Source of the DNA: Kordia sp.
GTDB taxonomy: Bacteria > Bacteroidota > Bacteroidia > Flavobacteriales > Flavobacteriaceae
Length of the DNA stretch: 64,000 bases
Assembly: GCA_002733415.1 (NCBI GenBank)
Contig: NVVR01000008.1
Span: 23,243 to 87,242, forward strand
Direction: 5' to 3'
A model generated the notes under the pieces. The model was not told where the DNA came from and ran no database searches. It worked only from the letters and a program-made list of their open reading frames with translations. This document shows, one piece after another, positions 63,151 through 64,000 of the stretch. A program made the position numbers and the translations under genes. Position 1 is the first letter of the stretch, and the number at the start of each line of letters is the position of its first letter.

Positions 63151-64000
63151 TTATTTAATAATTAATTTTTTAGTTATTTGTGTCCCGTTATTATAATCAA
63201 AGCTTACCAAGTATGCTCCTGTAGCTACAGATACTGGAATAGTAATAGCTTTAGTATGATTAAATTCAGTAGCAACCTTTACAACTTGTTGCCCTAATAT
63301 ATTATACAAACTGATGTTTTTAGCTGTAAATTCTAATGGGTTATTAATAACGATACTTTGCGTAGTTGAATTATAAAAAACTACTAAATCATCTGTAATT
63401 TCTATATTATCTTCAACTGTTAATATTTCAACTTGTTTAAATACTACGTAAAAACGATCGTTATATATTCCTGTTGCTAATTCAAACTCTGCAACTAATT
63501 CATTACTGATTTCCGTTATAATATTTAATTCTTTATCTAATAAAAACACGGCTAATCCTGCTGGTAATTCCGATAAACTTTCTGTTTTGAATTTACAAAC
63601 CCCTGATGTTCCTATTTTTATTTCTAAGGGTAATTCTAATCCAGTATAGATTGATGGAATTCCTTGAATAACCAAAGACTCTTCTCCTTCTTTAAATGAA
63701 CATTCTGTTGGCTGTTGATCTAATGTTCTACCATCATACCCATAGTTAAACCCTAATGCTAAATCAGACTTTGTACCTAATAACAACTGACGTTGTGGTC
63801 CTTCTGGAGTTGTGAATCTGAAATAGATTCTTGAAATATCAGCTGACTCCTCTTCTGAGACTACTTCACCTGAGCTTAAACGTACAAATACAGACTCACC
63901 ACCTTCTTTCTTAAATACTCGTTGCGTATTATTAAACTCGATAGTTCCGTTTGAGGCTCCTTGCAAATAAAAACCTTGTCCCACTGGAATGTACCGTTTT
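63151..64000 (-). CDS. Surface protein with T9SS type A sorting domain, 5' partial
   Basis: The reading frame is open through the right edge of the window; the GTG at 63984 is internal (codons before it read KRYIPV). The visible 283 codons begin with the IPVGQGFYLQG...FNNTQRVF motif found near the end of large Bacteroidota surface proteins. They end with a sorting domain (NNPLEFTAKNISLYNILGQQ, ATGAYLVSFDY, ITKKLIIK). It should be secreted by the type IX system. The N-terminal functional domains lie outside the window. Confidence 0.88.
   Translation of the reverse strand, partial: KRYIPVGQGFYLQGASNGTIEFNNTQRVFKKEGGESVFVRLSSGEVVSEEESADISRIYFRFTTPEGPQRQLLLGTKSDLALGFNYGYDGRTLDQQPTECSFKEGEESLVIQGIPSIYTGLELPLEIKIGTSGVCKFKTESLSELPAGLAVFLLDKELNIITEISNELVAEFELATGIYNDRFYVVFKQVEILTVEDNIEITDDLVVFYNSTTQSIVINNPLEFTAKNISLYNILGQQVVKVATEFNHTKAITIPVSVATGAYLVSFDYNNGTQITKKLIIK

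Overview
The window is AT-rich DNA from a member of the Bacteroidota, most likely a marine-type Flavobacteriaceae. The evidence is type IX secretion (T9SS) C-terminal sorting domains on two surface proteins, a PorV/PorQ-family barrel, an Lnb-type (DUF4105) lipoprotein acyltransferase candidate, a long SecA without the usual C-terminal zinc motif, several TTG/GTG starts, and promoters of the Bacteroidota form (TTG, about 19-20 bp, TAnnTTTG). I saw no rRNA, tRNA, CRISPR array, integrase, phage gene or transposase.

Region 1 (1-17.3 kb) is housekeeping. It holds a partial Gfo/Idh/MocA oxidoreductase, 3-hydroxybutyryl-CoA dehydrogenase, a DUF1015 protein, a LysE exporter, a YggS PLP-homeostasis protein, a DnaQ/GIY-YIG nuclease overlapping a K+ channel gene, an ABC ATPase with a membrane partner, miaA, a two-component system, ybbR-coaE, a family 2 glycosyltransferase, a T9SS-sorted protein and a PorV-like barrel. 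At 17.3 kb a short element with terminal inverted repeats has run into the 5' end of the Lnb-family gene.

Region 2 (18.8-51.4 kb) is a 31-gene surface-polysaccharide locus, all on the minus strand. In transcription order it encodes the outer-membrane export lipoprotein (Wza type), the tyrosine autokinase/co-polymerase (Wzc type), an ABC export pair (Wzm/Wzt) and four hexapeptide acyltransferases. It also encodes GDP-fucose synthesis (gmd, fcl), sialic-acid synthesis and activation (neuC, neuB, neuA), an NAD-dependent epimerase, a methyltransferase, many glycosyltransferases, an MBOAT/SGNH O-acetylation pair, an O-antigen ligase/polymerase and, last, the phosphoglycosyl transferase that starts the repeat unit. 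It should make a fucose- and sialic-acid-containing, O-acetylated glycan, possibly methylated. No textbook sialyltransferase is present. An unassigned 264-aa protein (44161-44955) has a layout resembling GT42/DUF115-like enzymes and is my best candidate.

Region 3 (51.5-64 kb) holds an ABC-F ATPase, a non-coding stretch with repeats, a methyltransferase, a PduO-type cobalamin adenosyltransferase, a DUF2795 protein, secA, a second MBOAT/SGNH pair, meaB, a 48-codon membrane miniprotein missed by normal length cut-offs, and a T9SS-sorted protein that runs off the right edge. The adenosyltransferase and MeaB both serve B12-dependent methylmalonyl-CoA mutase.

The most notable non-coding signals are: a 48-bp hairpin leader occurring twice with its end at the start codon of unrelated genes; a mobile-looking element supplying the start of a gene; a 21-bp-arm palindrome between divergent promoters; and a 0.5-kb gap inside the capsule operon carrying a good promoter with a leader of about 360 nt.
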